Below, in pieces: positions 9,254 through 18,765 of a DNA stretch of 64,000 nucleotides. The position numbers and the translations under genes were made by a program. Within the stretch, counting starts at the first letter, position 1, and each line of letters starts with the position of its first letter. The notes beneath the pieces were generated by a model. The model did no database searches. It saw nothing but the letters and a program-made list of their open reading frames with translations, and was not told where the DNA came from. The DNA is taken from contig NZ_NGNS01000006.1 in the NCBI RefSeq assembly GCF_002165625.1, positions 152,434 to 216,433 of the forward strand. Direction: 5' to 3'. The DNA comes from Neiella marina. Lineage in GTDB: Bacteria; Pseudomonadota; Gammaproteobacteria; Enterobacterales; Neiellaceae.

Positions 9254-10312
9254 CTAGCTGACACTGCCATATAGGGTCAGGATCGCCACCACACTGAGTA
9301 CTAACAACACGTTACGCTTAGCAATTTCGACGAACTTGCCAACACTCACCACACAGGTTGGGTTGTCTGGCTCAGCAATCTCTTCAGCAGCCAAAGAGAC
9401 TCTCACTAAATGCGCTTTTGGTGACTCTTGAGTATTCACTATGTGCTCAAGCCACACCGGCATGGCTTTACCAAAGTTACCCACTAAGGTCAGTCCCAAA
9501 GAGGCGAGCCGCACAGGTATAAAGTCGAACCAGCGCAATAGCTCTGAAGCAACAGCTAGCTGCGGTTGCTCGCTAAGTTCATCCAATTGCTGCTCTAAAC
9601 CCGATACTTCGCCGTCAGCATCGACCTGCAATGCATCGGTATCAATGTCTTGTTGCGGTTCTTTGGCGGCCATAGTTTCCTTATCGGCCAAGGTTCGTAG
9701 AGTGGCATAAAAAGCGACGCCCACAGGACCAAAGATCACCAACCAAATCATCACCGCGATGTAATAGCGGTAATTCACCCATGCCAGAGTTTGTCCAACG
9801 CCCTGCTCCAAATCGGTGTGGGCAGTCTGCTGCGATTGCTCGAGCTGCTCATCATCATCAAGCAGCTCTGCGGCCAATTCCACATCATTTGGCAATGGCG
9901 TCTGCTTATCACCGCCAGTAGCGACTGCCGTCTGCTCTGACAGTGCGCCCAATTCTTTGGCCACCATATAGCAAGCTTGTTCGTCTTCGCGTCGAGCTGC
10001 GCGGAGAAACTGCTTGTAAGCTTTGCGCGCTTGTAGGCAGCCCATCGCTACAGTAATGACTAACACTGTGACGGCCAAACTCAACAAACCAAACAGCGCG
10101 CCTTCAACCACTTCCAGCAGCAGCCACACAATTAGCGCTGGGATGGCAGCAATAGCGACAATGCCAAGCGGTGCATCAAACCAGCTCTGGGTGGTCGAGT
10201 TTTTTCGTAATGCAGCAAACAGAGATTCAACATATGTGGTGAATTGCCATTTTGGCGACGGTAGAACAATCCGCTCCAAAGCGAGGGCAAAAAGAAGAGC
10301 GAGTAACGTCAT
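9254..10312 (-). CDS. ampE: AmpE, inner-membrane protein of the ampDE pair
   Basis: 352 aa, longer than E. coli AmpE (284). The N-terminus MTLLALLFALALERI is characteristic. Hydrophobic segments lie near residues 48-68, 72-92, 182-205 and at the C-terminus (330-350), so it is an inner-membrane protein. The extra length is mostly two acidic, Gln/Glu-rich stretches at about 122-165 and 210-250. AmpE has been linked to beta-lactamase induction together with AmpD, but its biochemical role is unclear. It sits 32 bases downstream of ampD in the same direction. The ribosome site is weak (GGA about 9 bases before the ATG). Confidence 0.85.
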   Translation of the reverse strand: MTLLALLFALALERIVLPSPKWQFTTYVESLFAALRKNSTTQSWFDAPLGIVAIAAIPALIVWLLLEVVEGALFGLLSLAVTVLVITVAMGCLQARKAYKQFLRAARREDEQACYMVAKELGALSEQTAVATGGDKQTPLPNDVELAAELLDDDEQLEQSQQTAHTDLEQGVGQTLAWVNYRYYIAVMIWLVIFGPVGVAFYATLRTLADKETMAAKEPQQDIDTDALQVDADGEVSGLEQQLDELSEQPQLAVASELLRWFDFIPVRLASLGLTLVGNFGKAMPVWLEHIVNTQESPKAHLVRVSLAAEEIAEPDNPTCVVSVGKFVEIAKRNVLLVLSVVAILTLYGSVS

Positions 10313-10344
10313 GGCATTATTCCAGCTAGTCAGCGTTGAGTGTT

Positions 10345-10944
10345 TTAAACAGCCGTGTTCGAGCCAATTGGCTCGCCACTTGACGACAATTGGGAGCGAA
10401 AGTAACCCCAGTCGAAAGCTACCCCAGGATCAGTTTTACGGCCAGGAGCAATGTCGCAATGCCCAACAATTTTTCCCAATGAAATAGTAGGATAGCGCAT
10501 CATCAAAGCTTTTGTGATGGCAATTAAACGCTGGTACTGAGCAGAAGTAAAGCCACTGCTATCGGTTCCTTCTAATTCTATCCCGATAGCAAAATCATTC
10601 ACTCGCGCGCGGCCTTGAAAGCTTGACACCCCGGCATGCCAAGCGCGCCGATCAAAGGGCACATATTGGCTGACGTTGCCTTGTCGGTTGATCACACAAT
10701 GCGCTGATACCCGAAGACCTTCGAGTTGTTGAAAAAATGGATGGGCAGCACAGTCCAGAGTTCCCATAAACAAATCATCAATATAGCGATGTCCAAACTC
10801 CCCCGGAGGTAGGGTTATATTGTGGATCACCAAGACACTCGGTAGTTCCCGATTTGGTCGTTCATCATAATGAGGGCTAGGTCGCTGCTGAGCATCAACT
10901 AAGCAATGGTGTTCATCAATTTCGGCGCACTTAATGACGGGCAT
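10345..10944 (-). CDS. ampD: 1,6-anhydro-N-acetylmuramyl-L-alanine amidase
   Basis: 199 aa from the ATG at 10944; an in-frame TTG six codons upstream (10962) is possible but less likely. E. coli AmpD has 183 aa. It is a cytoplasmic zinc amidase that cuts the stem peptide from anhydromuropeptides during murein recycling. Zinc and catalytic residues are in VIHNITLPPG (His) and GHCDIAPGRKTDPG (His and Asp). There is no signal peptide, which argues for AmpD rather than a periplasmic amidase. It is paired with ampE and divergent from nadC, as in E. coli. Confidence 0.93.
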   Translation of the reverse strand: MPVIKCAEIDEHHCLVDAQQRPSPHYDERPNRELPSVLVIHNITLPPGEFGHRYIDDLFMGTLDCAAHPFFQQLEGLRVSAHCVINRQGNVSQYVPFDRRAWHAGVSSFQGRARVNDFAIGIELEGTDSSGFTSAQYQRLIAITKALMMRYPTISLGKIVGHCDIAPGRKTDPGVAFDWGYFRSQLSSSGEPIGSNTAV

Positions 10945-11112
10945 CGTATACGGAGTCCTCAAGACAACAGTAAATTAGTTTAATTGTGTCGCAGCCAACG
11001 AAAAATCTCAGGCAAAACACCGCGATTGAGTAATAGAAATACTGTGCAGTTGCTCACAGAGAGAGTAAACTATTGCGCAAATTTTTCCGAGTTCAGAGCC
11101 GAAGACCGAAAA

Positions 11113-11970
11113 ATGGCCACCGCAGAAAACGTTCGTCGCTTAGTAAAAGCCTGCCTGTCAGAAGATCTCAACCGCCTAGCCCCCAGTGAAGGCGATATTA
11201 CCGCGTCACTCATTCCCCTACACACTATCAGTCAGGCTTACATCATTAGCCGAGAAAAGGCGGTGTTCTGTGGCAAAGCTTGGGGAGATGAAGTGTTTAA
11301 GCAACTCGGTGGCGCCGTGAAGGTGGAATGGCTGATCGAAGATGGCGATGTGATGGAAGAGAACCAACGCATCTGCAATCTCGAAGGGCCATCGCGCGAT
11401 ATTTTGACCGGCGAGCGCACCATGCTCAACATTATTCAAACTTTGTCGGGTACCGCCACGGCTACTCGGGTTTATGTCAACGCCATTGAAGGAACCGGCG
11501 TCCGCTTGCTCGACACTCGCAAAACGATCCCAGGTATGCGCAATGCTCAGAAGTATGCGGTGTATTGCGCCGGTGGCGTCAATCACCGTTGTGGTCTCTA
11601 TGACGCTTTCCTGATAAAGGAAAACCATATTGCCGCTGCAGGTAGTATTGCTTCAGCGGTTGAGCAAGCACGCGCCAACTTTCCAGGTAAACCGGTCGAG
11701 GTAGAAGTTGAGAACATGAATGAATTCTGCCAAGCACTGGAAGCTGGCGTTGATCGCATCATGTTGGATAACTTCTCCACAGCGCTAATGCGTGAAGCAG
11801 TGATCATCAATCAGGGTCAAGCTGAATTGGAAGCATCGGGCAACGTAACAATTGAAACCATTCGTCAAGTGGCCGAAACCGGTGTTGATTTTATTTCCGT
11901 TGGCGCATTAACCAAGCACATCCGCGCTGTGGATTTCTCAATGCGAATTGAATCGCCCAATCAATATTAA
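11113..11970 (+). CDS. nadC: Quinolinate phosphoribosyltransferase
   Basis: 285 aa from the ATG at 11113 (E. coli 297). The open frame extends 43 codons further upstream, but that part is unlike NadC and covers the divergent promoter region. The enzyme makes nicotinate mononucleotide from quinolinate and PRPP in de novo NAD synthesis. Visible are DTRKTIPGMR, the HRCGLYDAFLIKENH core, the EVEN metal/substrate motif and the C-terminal ISVGALTKH. The ribosome site is poor (GAAGA). Confidence 0.94.
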   Translation: MATAENVRRLVKACLSEDLNRLAPSEGDITASLIPLHTISQAYIISREKAVFCGKAWGDEVFKQLGGAVKVEWLIEDGDVMEENQRICNLEGPSRDILTGERTMLNIIQTLSGTATATRVYVNAIEGTGVRLLDTRKTIPGMRNAQKYAVYCAGGVNHRCGLYDAFLIKENHIAAAGSIASAVEQARANFPGKPVEVEVENMNEFCQALEAGVDRIMLDNFSTALMREAVIINQGQAELEASGNVTIETIRQVAETGVDFISVGALTKHIRAVDFSMRIESPNQY

Positions 11971-12037
11971 TTGCGCAACAACTTAGCAACACACAGTCCA
12001 ATAAATGAGCTATACCTTAGTGGTAGCCCCCTCATAA

Positions 12038-12109
12038 AACGCGCCAATTTTTTGTAATGCGTCAAAGATTGATTCAAAAAAGCAAGATGAATCAATTTTT
12101 TGGCGCGTT
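12038..12109. repeat. Nested inverted repeats between nadC and pilA
   Basis: Outer arms AACGCGCCAA (12038-12047) and TTGGCGCGTT (12100-12109) enclose inner arms ATTGATTC (12068-12075) and GAATCAAT (12089-12096). All arms are perfect. The structure sits 68 bases after nadC and ends 7 bases before the sigma-54 promoter of pilA. It could be the nadC terminator, or it could present activator sites to the pilA promoter. No clean T-run follows the outer stem. Confidence 0.55.
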
Positions 12110-12116
12110 ATTAAAC

Positions 12117-12132
12117 TGGCACCTGTCTGGCT
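12117..12132 (+). promoter_or_regulatory. Sigma-54 promoter of pilA
   Basis: TGGCACCTGTCTGGCT matches the RpoN consensus TGGCAC-N5-TTGCW with one mismatch, and has the -24 GG and -12 GC doublets at the correct spacing. Transcription would start about 118 bases before the pilA ATG. RpoN/PilR control of the major pilin is known in Pseudomonas. Confidence 0.65.
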
Positions 12133-12261
12133 TTCGACGTTTTCTCTGCCAATTTCAAATTAATTCGCAAAAGTTGATTATTTGTTATTGAAAACACCAA
12201 AAAGCCTACCTAGTATCATTCCAACGCACCCCGACACAGCGTCCTCTACGGAGAATATATT

Positions 12262-12702
12262 ATGAAAGCGCAACAAGGTTTTACTCTAATTGAATTAATG
12301 ATCGTAGTAGCGATCATCGGTATTTTGGCAGCCATCGCATTGCCTGCTTATCAAGATTACGTTCGTGGCTCTCAAGCTTCGAGTGCGATTGCTGAAGCTT
12401 CTTCGTACAAGATGGCAATCAGTGTTTGTACTAGTACCGAAGGTACTGGCGGCTCAGTGAAAGCAGATTGTGCCAGCGTACCGACGCCACCGACCACTGG
12501 TGCAGGCTCTGCAGTAGCAGTTAACAGCACTTCAGGCGTGATTACCGTCAATACCGACATCGATAGTCAAGGTTCAGCTGTTGCTGGTGTTGGCAGCGTG
12601 ACGATTACGCCAGCAGTTAGTGCGGGCAACTTGACCTGGACCGTAGCCGGCGGCGCAGATTGCGTGAAGTTAGTTAAAGGCTGTGTTGCCTCAGGCGGCT
12701 AG
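12262..12702 (+). CDS. pilA: Type IVa major pilin
   Basis: 146 aa. It has the short basic leader MKAQQG and a prepilin cleavage site G6/F7 followed by [19 protein letters not shown], with the conserved Glu at mature position 5. The globular part has cysteines at 56, 70, 134 and 141. The last pair (DCVKLVKGC) would form the C-terminal D-loop. Composition is rich in Ser, Thr, Ala and Val, as usual for marine type IV pilins. It is first in the pilABCD cluster, with its own terminator, so it can be expressed far above pilBCD. Ribosome site CGGAG. Confidence 0.93.
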   Translation: MKAQQGFTLIELMIVVAIIGILAAIALPAYQDYVRGSQASSAIAEASSYKMAISVCTSTEGTGGSVKADCASVPTPPTTGAGSAVAVNSTSGVITVNTDIDSQGSAVAGVGSVTITPAVSAGNLTWTVAGGADCVKLVKGCVASGG

Positions 12703-12722
12703 TAACTCACTATCAATTAGCG

Positions 12723-12751
12723 AAAAAGACCACCTCTGGTGGTCTTTTTTT
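12723..12751 (+). terminator. Terminator after pilA
   Basis: AAAAAGACCACC, loop TCT, then GGTGGTC and a T-run (12745-12751). A strong rho-independent terminator that isolates pilA from pilB. Confidence 0.88.
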
Positions 12752-12831
12752 ATGACTGTGTTATTTTGAGTCCTACCAGCTAGATAACCTATTCTCAGGC
12801 TTAATTGCCTCCGACAACGATAGAGATCTGA

Positions 12832-14538
12832 ATGGATCACGCAGCAAAGATTCAAGGCTTAGCCACCCTATTGGTTCGCAAGCGCCTGCTTGAAGCCAGC
12901 ACCGCCGTCGGCTTGATCGAACAAGCCCGCACCGGCAAACAGAACTTTATCAGCTTGCTCATTGAGCAAAACATCACGACCAGCAAAGCTCTTCAGCAAC
13001 TGTTAAGTGATGAGTACGGCATTGTTGCTGTCGATTTGGACACCGTCGACGTGAACCAAATTGATGAAGAATATCGCAACGAATCACTGATTCGAAAACA
13101 TCACGCGCTACCTTTGTATGTCGAAAAAGGCATGTTGATCGTGGCCGTTGATGATCCAATCAACATCACGGCACTGGAAGACTTTCAGTTTAGCTTTGGC
13201 AAACGAACCGAGCCGGTACTGGTTGAACACGACAAACTAGCCAAAGCCATCGAAAAAGTGCTTGATGGCGGTTTCGATGACATTGACTTGGGCGACGTAT
13301 CAGATGATGAACTCGCCGGCATGGAAGTTCAGGATACTGAGCATCACGAAGACGATGTCGTTGATGGCGCTGATGATGCCCCCATTGTTGTCTACATTAA
13401 CAAGCTGCTGATGGACGCTATTCGCAAAGGCGCTTCCGATCTGCACTTTGAGCCCTATGAAAAAAATTACCGCGTGCGCTTTCGTATCGACGGTATTTTG
13501 CATGAAGTCGCCTCACCACCGATCACTTTATCCTCGCGCTTGGCCGCGCGTCTAAAGGTGATGGCGAACCTTGATATCGCCGAACGACGCGTGCCCCAAG
13601 ACGGTCGTATCAAGATGCGTATCAGTCGGACAAAGTCCATCGATTTTCGAGTTAGCACTCTGCCCACTCTGTGGGGCGAGAAAGTAGTAATGCGGATTCT
13701 AGATTCCTCAAGTGCACAACTCGGGATTGATATGCTGGGTTATGAGCCGGAGCAAAAAGAACTCTACTTGAGCGCTCTCAATCAACCTCAGGGGATGATT
13801 CTAGTCACCGGTCCTACCGGTTCGGGTAAAACCGTCTCGCTTTATACCGGCTTGAATATCCTCAATACCGCTGAACGAAACATTGCCACCGCAGAAGATC
13901 CGGTTGAAATTAATCTCGGTGGCATCAACCAGGTACAGATTAACAATCGAGCAGGACTTGATTTTGCCTCCGCGCTGCGGGCCTTCCTGCGCCAAGATCC
14001 AGATGTCGTCATGGTCGGTGAGATCCGAGATCTTGAAACCGCCGAGATCGCAATCAAAGCGGCACAAACGGGTCACCTAGTACTGTCAACACTGCATACC
14101 AATTCGAGTGCCGAAACACTCACACGCCTACTAAACATGGGCGTCCCAGCCTATAACATTGCCAGCTCGGTGAGTTTGATCATCGCCCAGCGCTTGGCTC
14201 GACGGCTTTGCAAGAAATGCAAAGCCGCTGATGACGTTCCAGTTGAAGGCTTATTAGCCGAAGGTTTCAGCCAACAGCAAATCGATCAAGGCATCTCCGT
14301 CTACAAAGCGGTTGGCTGTGATGATTGCACCGGTGGATACAAGGGCCGAGTTGGCATTTATGAAGTGATGCCAATGACAGATGCAGTCGCCAAACTTATT
14401 ATGGAAAATGGCAACTCATTACAGATAGCACAACAAACGCAGAAGGAAGGCGTGGCTAACTTACGCCAATCAGCGTTGACAAAAGTTGCTCAAGGCGTAA
14501 CGTCTTTGGCGGAAGCCGCCCGCGTTACCAGTTTCTAA
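12832..14538 (+). CDS. pilB: Type IV pilus extension ATPase
   Basis: 568 aa, the usual length for PilB. This cytoplasmic hexameric ATPase drives pilus polymerisation. The N-terminal GspE/PilB N1 domain is at about 1-150. The ATPase domain has Walker A GPTGSGKT (327-334), an Asp box, Walker B with [12 protein letters not shown], and the His box LSTLHTN. A tetracysteine zinc site is formed by C460, C463, C496 and C499, which separates it from PilT. It is followed by pilC after 18 bases. Confidence 0.95.
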   Translation: MDHAAKIQGLATLLVRKRLLEASTAVGLIEQARTGKQNFISLLIEQNITTSKALQQLLSDEYGIVAVDLDTVDVNQIDEEYRNESLIRKHHALPLYVEKGMLIVAVDDPINITALEDFQFSFGKRTEPVLVEHDKLAKAIEKVLDGGFDDIDLGDVSDDELAGMEVQDTEHHEDDVVDGADDAPIVVYINKLLMDAIRKGASDLHFEPYEKNYRVRFRIDGILHEVASPPITLSSRLAARLKVMANLDIAERRVPQDGRIKMRISRTKSIDFRVSTLPTLWGEKVVMRILDSSSAQLGIDMLGYEPEQKELYLSALNQPQGMILVTGPTGSGKTVSLYTGLNILNTAERNIATAEDPVEINLGGINQVQINNRAGLDFASALRAFLRQDPDVVMVGEIRDLETAEIAIKAAQTGHLVLSTLHTNSSAETLTRLLNMGVPAYNIASSVSLIIAQRLARRLCKKCKAADDVPVEGLLAEGFSQQQIDQGISVYKAVGCDDCTGGYKGRVGIYEVMPMTDAVAKLIMENGNSLQIAQQTQKEGVANLRQSALTKVAQGVTSLAEAARVTSF

Positions 14539-14556
14539 ACCGGCGGAAGTACTCCT

Positions 14557-15789
14557 ATGGCGGCAGTGGCAAAACCAGCATCAGTAAAACTAAATACCTA
14601 CCAATGGCAGGGTGTCAATCGTAAGGGCCGACGAGTCGAAGGAGAGACTACCGCAGCGAACGAGCAAGCAGTAAAAACTCAGCTTCGCAAACAAGCCATT
14701 GCTGTCTCGAAGATCAAGAAAAAACCGAAACCGCTTTTTGAGCTCGGCAATAAAGTCAAAGCTGCCGACATTTGTATGGTCACCCGCCAAATAGCCACCA
14801 TGCTCGGTGCCGGCGTGCCACTGGTTCAAGCACTAGAGATTATTGGCAAAGGTAGTGAGAAAGAAGCGCTGCGCAAACTTCTGGAAGAGGTCCACGCGCA
14901 GGTCTCGGCAGGTAACCCGCTGAGCGAAACGCTGAAGAAGCACCCCGCACATTTCGATGATCTTTACTGCGATTTGGTTGCCAGCGGCGAGCAATCTGGT
15001 GCCCTCGATACGATTTATGATCGAATTGCCACCTACAAGGAAAAAGCCGAAGCGTTAAAAGCAAAAATCAAAAAAGCCATGACATACCCAGCAATTGTCG
15101 TGTTAGTTGCCATTGTGGTGACAGCTATTTTGCTAATTTTTGTGGTTCCTAGTTTTGAGAACATATTTGCCAACTTCGGCGCTGAGCTACCAGCATTCAC
15201 ACTATTTGTGATCGGTATTTCCAATTGGCTCACCGGTAACTTATGGGTCGTTATTATTGCCGTTTTTGCTGCCAGCTTTGCATTTGTCCGTGCCCATCGT
15301 TCATCGAAATCGCTTCGAGATAAAACTGATGCATTGATTCTAAAACTGCCGGTTATCGGCGGCATATTGCATCAAGCAGCGGTTGCTCGTTATACCCGAA
15401 CATTATCAACCACCTTTGCTGCAGGTGTGCCACTGATTGATGCCCTAGACTCGGCAGCTGGCGCATCGGGTAATGCCGTTTATCGTGATGCAATTAGAGC
15501 CGTCAGATCCGATGTCGCTTCTGGGATTCAACTGAACAATGCCATGCGTCAAACTCGGCGTTTCCCGGATATGGTCAATCAAATGGTGATGATTGGTGAA
15601 GAAGCGGGCTCCCTTGACGATATGCTCGCTAAAGTGGCAACTATCTATGAACAACAAGTCGATGATGCCGTTGATAACCTCAGCGCCATGCTTGAGCCGC
15701 TGATCATGGTGATTATTGGTACCTTAGTCGGTGGCTTGATTGTTTCCATGTATTTACCGATTTTCCAGCTCGGCCAAGTCGTCGGCTAA
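14557..15789 (+). CDS. pilC: Type IV pilus inner-membrane platform protein
   Basis: 410 aa. Two tandem GspF domains begin near residue 75 (FTRQIATML type: MVTRQIATMLGAGVPLVQAL) and 275 (YTRTLSTTFAAGVPLIDAL). Membrane segments lie near 175-200, 220-240 and 380-405. PilC forms the platform on which PilB acts. The C-terminal EPLIMVIIGTLVGG is diagnostic. Co-transcribed with pilB and pilD. Confidence 0.95.
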   Translation: MAAVAKPASVKLNTYQWQGVNRKGRRVEGETTAANEQAVKTQLRKQAIAVSKIKKKPKPLFELGNKVKAADICMVTRQIATMLGAGVPLVQALEIIGKGSEKEALRKLLEEVHAQVSAGNPLSETLKKHPAHFDDLYCDLVASGEQSGALDTIYDRIATYKEKAEALKAKIKKAMTYPAIVVLVAIVVTAILLIFVVPSFENIFANFGAELPAFTLFVIGISNWLTGNLWVVIIAVFAASFAFVRAHRSSKSLRDKTDALILKLPVIGGILHQAAVARYTRTLSTTFAAGVPLIDALDSAAGASGNAVYRDAIRAVRSDVASGIQLNNAMRQTRRFPDMVNQMVMIGEEAGSLDDMLAKVATIYEQQVDDAVDNLSAMLEPLIMVIIGTLVGGLIVSMYLPIFQLGQVVG

Positions 15790-15814
15790 CGATTAATCCA
15801 AATGGACTGCGCCA

Positions 15815-16687
15815 ATGATTGACCAATTTACTCAAGCCGCGGCTGCGTCGCCGTTGCTTATTTCCGCGATTTGCTTTGTCTTTGCCGCCTTAGTGGGCAG
15901 CTTTCTCAATGTCGTCATTTACCGCCTACCTGTAATGATCGAACGGCACTGGCAAATAGAATGCGCAGCATTGAATGATCAACCGGCACCGCAATTCGAC
16001 CGTTTCAACCTCATTGTTCCCGGCTCTCAATGTGGTAGCTGCGGTACCACCATCAAACCATGGCATAACTTGCCGATTGTTGGCTGGTTCATTTTGCGCG
16101 GTAAGTGTGCTGCATGTGGGCAACCTTACTCTATTCGTTATCCACTGATTGAGCTATTGACGGCTTGCCTTTCAGTGCTCGTGCTGCATGTCATTGGCTT
16201 CAATGGGTTTGGCTTAGCTGCAGTGGTGTTTACATGGCTACTGATCTGCTTAACCTTTATCGATATCGATCATTACTTACTGCCTGACCCACTCAACTAC
16301 GTGCTGCTTTGGTTAGGGTTGTTGGTCCATATTGTCATCACCCCGCATACACTAGCAGATGCAGTTATTGGTGCCATTGCCGGTTATTTAACGCTGTGGA
16401 GCGTTTACTGGGCGTTCAAGTTACTGACCGGCAAAGAAGGGATGGGTTTTGGCGACTTCAAACTGTTAGCGGCATTGGGCGCTTGGCTGGGTTGGCAACT
16501 ATTACCTTTAGTGGTTCTGCTATCAAGCGCGGTTGGCGCAGTATTGGGTATTGCCATGATCGTTCTCAAGGGTAGGGACCACCAGAAACCAATTCCATTT
16601 GGACCATACTTGGCAATCGCCGGTTGGATCGCTCTACTGTGGGGAAATGACATTCTCGATAGCTATTTCGCCATGCTGGGTTACTAA
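15815..16687 (+). CDS. pilD: Prepilin peptidase / N-methyltransferase
   Basis: 290 aa polytopic inner-membrane protein. It cuts the PilA leader and methylates the new N-terminal Phe. The cytoplasmic zinc loop has C73, C76, C98 and C101. The aspartyl protease residues are in IDIDHYLLPD (D150/D152) and GFGDFK (D214). Being full length with all cysteines it should also process type II secretion pseudopilins. Two bases separate it from coaE. Confidence 0.95.
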   Translation: MIDQFTQAAAASPLLISAICFVFAALVGSFLNVVIYRLPVMIERHWQIECAALNDQPAPQFDRFNLIVPGSQCGSCGTTIKPWHNLPIVGWFILRGKCAACGQPYSIRYPLIELLTACLSVLVLHVIGFNGFGLAAVVFTWLLICLTFIDIDHYLLPDPLNYVLLWLGLLVHIVITPHTLADAVIGAIAGYLTLWSVYWAFKLLTGKEGMGFGDFKLLAALGAWLGWQLLPLVVLLSSAVGAVLGIAMIVLKGRDHQKPIPFGPYLAIAGWIALLWGNDILDSYFAMLGY

Positions 16688-16689
16688 CC

Positions 16690-17304
16690 ATGGGCCAGCT
16701 GGTGGTCGGCCTTACCGGTGGTATTGGCAGTGGCAAAACCACTGTTGCCAATGAGTTCCAACGGTTAGGCGCTGGGCTTGTTGATGCCGATGTGATTGCT
16801 CGCCAAGTCGTTGCCAAAGGCGCTCCTGCCCTAGCTCAAATCGGTGCCCATTTTGGTACTCAGGTGATTGACGCGGCAGGCGAATTAGACCGAGCGGCGC
16901 TAAGAGCTTTGGTTTTTGACAATGAAGCTGAACGCCAATGGCTAAACCAATTGCTACACCCGATCATTCGCCAACAAATGATCGCCGAAAGCCAGAACCA
17001 ACAAGAGCCTTATACCCTGTTGGTCGTTCCATTGCTGGTGGAAAACCGACTACAAGAACTCTGTCAGCGGATTGTCGTAGTGGATGTTCCGGTGTCGACT
17101 CAGGTGCAACGCACCGTCGCTCGCGACAACGTCAGTGACCAATCCGCTCAGGCCATCGTTAACCGACAAGCAAGCCGCTGGCAGCGGCTTCGAGCCGCAG
17201 ATCACGTCATCTCCAACAACCGACCTTTTGAGTTGGTTGCAAAAGATGTTTTACAGTTGCACCGGCATTTCCTAGAATTCGCTACTCAAAGCTATTCAAA
17301 TTGA
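16690..17304 (+). CDS. coaE: Dephospho-CoA kinase
   Basis: 204 aa (E. coli 206). It phosphorylates the 3'-OH of dephospho-CoA, the last step of CoA synthesis. The P-loop is G10-G-I-G-S-G-K-T-T; the substrate region has DADVIAR and the lid VVPLLVEN. It sits between pilD and zapD, as commonly seen in gammaproteobacteria. The panBCD genes at the other end of the window serve the same pathway. Confidence 0.95.
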   Translation: MGQLVVGLTGGIGSGKTTVANEFQRLGAGLVDADVIARQVVAKGAPALAQIGAHFGTQVIDAAGELDRAALRALVFDNEAERQWLNQLLHPIIRQQMIAESQNQQEPYTLLVVPLLVENRLQELCQRIVVVDVPVSTQVQRTVARDNVSDQSAQAIVNRQASRWQRLRAADHVISNNRPFELVAKDVLQLHRHFLEFATQSYSN

Positions 17305-17348
17305 TTTGCTGGCCAATAGCGGCTCGGCGCTAACTCGATGGAACCCGC

Positions 17349-18095
17349 ATGGCTGAAGCGTTCACCTATCAATTTCCCCTGAATGAAACTTCTCGCGCTT
17401 ACCTCAGAATTGAACAATTACTGCTACGCTGCCATCAGGCAATGCAGCATATCAATGAACAATCATGCTTAAGCTACTTCGCAGCTTTGTTCGATTTACT
17501 TGAGCTACTGGAGCGCGCAGACGTCCGCCAAGATTTGATCAAAGATCTTGAAGTACAACAAAAAGAGTTAGCTCGATGGGCGACATATCCAAATGTCGAT
17601 TTGGAAGCATTGGCTAAACTTGAGGCCGCCAATCAACATTGCCTGACTAATCTTCGCAGTCAGAATCGACTAGCTAACTGTCTTAAGTCCGATAAGTTTC
17701 TATCGGGTATTCGCCAGCGCTTTAGTATTCCTGGAGGCAATTGCTGTTTCGATTTACCACAGCTTTATCACTGGATGAACCTACCCGCGGAGAAATGCTT
17801 AGGTGATATGAAAAACTGGCTCAGGCAGCTCGACATATTGGCCGGAGCTATCGCCCAGTTGATGCATTTAATCAGAGACGGCAAGCCTTTCCAGCGAGTT
17901 ATTGCGCGCAAGGGATTCTATCAAGCCAGCGCTGAGAACTTGCAGTTGTTGAGGATTTCATGTGCGCCAGAACAAACTGTTTTTCCCACTGTATCGGGCA
18001 ATAAACACCGTTTTACCATTCGCTTTATGCAGCACACCGATAGCGGAACAGCTGCGACCGAAAATGATATCGAGTTCCTGTTGTCAGCCAGTTAG
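17349..18095 (+). CDS. zapD: Cell division protein ZapD
   Basis: 248 aa (E. coli ZapD, formerly YacF, 247). It is a cytoplasmic all-helical protein that crosslinks FtsZ filaments at the Z-ring. The N-terminus F-x-Y-x-F-P-L-N-E-x-x-R-x-Y-L-R and the later D-L-P-x-x-x-x-W match the family. It is in the conserved coaE-zapD-yacG order, 44 bases after coaE, and is translated in the same direction. Confidence 0.93.
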   Translation: MAEAFTYQFPLNETSRAYLRIEQLLLRCHQAMQHINEQSCLSYFAALFDLLELLERADVRQDLIKDLEVQQKELARWATYPNVDLEALAKLEAANQHCLTNLRSQNRLANCLKSDKFLSGIRQRFSIPGGNCCFDLPQLYHWMNLPAEKCLGDMKNWLRQLDILAGAIAQLMHLIRDGKPFQRVIARKGFYQASAENLQLLRISCAPEQTVFPTVSGNKHRFTIRFMQHTDSGTAATENDIEFLLSAS

Positions 18096-18130
18096 TCGCT
18101 GAATATTGACTTAGTCAGAGAGTAGTTTTA

Positions 18131-18355
18131 ATGAAAGTAAGTTGTCCAACGTGCCAAAAACAAGTGGAATGGAAAGCGGAGAACAAGTTCCGGCCGTTTT
18201 GCTCAGAACGTTGTAAGTTGATTGATTTGGGCGAATGGGCCGATGAAAGCCACCGAATCGCAGGACAGCCCGATCCAAAACAAATGGAACACATGAGTGA
18301 CGACGAATTGATGGCAATGATGGAGAAATTACAAGCCAAACCCGATGGTGATTAA
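18131..18355 (+). CDS. yacG: DNA gyrase inhibitor YacG
   Basis: 74 aa zinc-finger protein. The four metal ligands are C5, C8, C24 and C28, followed by the IDLGEWADE motif characteristic of YacG. In E. coli it binds the GyrB C-terminal domain and inhibits DNA binding. The stop codon overlaps that of mutT on the other strand, so the two genes converge with no intergenic space. Confidence 0.93.
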   Translation: MKVSCPTCQKQVEWKAENKFRPFCSERCKLIDLGEWADESHRIAGQPDPKQMEHMSDDELMAMMEKLQAKPDGD

Positions 18356-18756
18356 TCAGCGAGTAACTGCGCCACTACTTGCTCAACAATCGCCACATTA
18401 GCTGCCGGAAAATCATAGTCTGGTAGCACTGACGCCAGAACCCATCGACCCTCTAGCCCCTCTTGGCTTTGCGGCTCTCCGTCAAAGTCACGCACCCAAT
18501 GGACATCCAACTTGACCTGTTTGTCACCATAGTCGTGACAAACCACTAACAATGGCGAGCAATCATGAACCGTGATCGCCAACTCTTCAGATAACTCCCG
18601 AGCGAGCGCTTGAGCGACAGTTTCACCGGGCTCACATTTACCGCCGGGAAACTCCCATTTGTTGCCTTGATGCTGATGTGCTGCCCGTCGGGTCAAAAAA
18701 ATGTGGCCGTTGCGCTCAATCACGCCAACGGCCACATGGACTTGCTTATCAGTCAT
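18352..18756 (-). CDS. mutT: 8-oxo-dGTP diphosphatase
   Basis: 134 aa (E. coli MutT 129). It hydrolyses 8-oxo-dGTP to keep oxidised guanine out of DNA. The Nudix box runs from G39 to A60 with E45, R53, E54, E57 and E58 in place. The N-terminus [10 protein letters not shown] and the [10 protein letters not shown] stretch match MutT rather than other Nudix enzymes. It lies 9 bases downstream of secA, as in E. coli secA-mutT. Confidence 0.92.
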   Translation of the reverse strand: MTDKQVHVAVGVIERNGHIFLTRRAAHQHQGNKWEFPGGKCEPGETVAQALARELSEELAITVHDCSPLLVVCHDYGDKQVKLDVHWVRDFDGEPQSQEGLEGRWVLASVLPDYDFPAANVAIVEQVVAQLLAD

Positions 18757-18765
18757 TGAGCAGCC

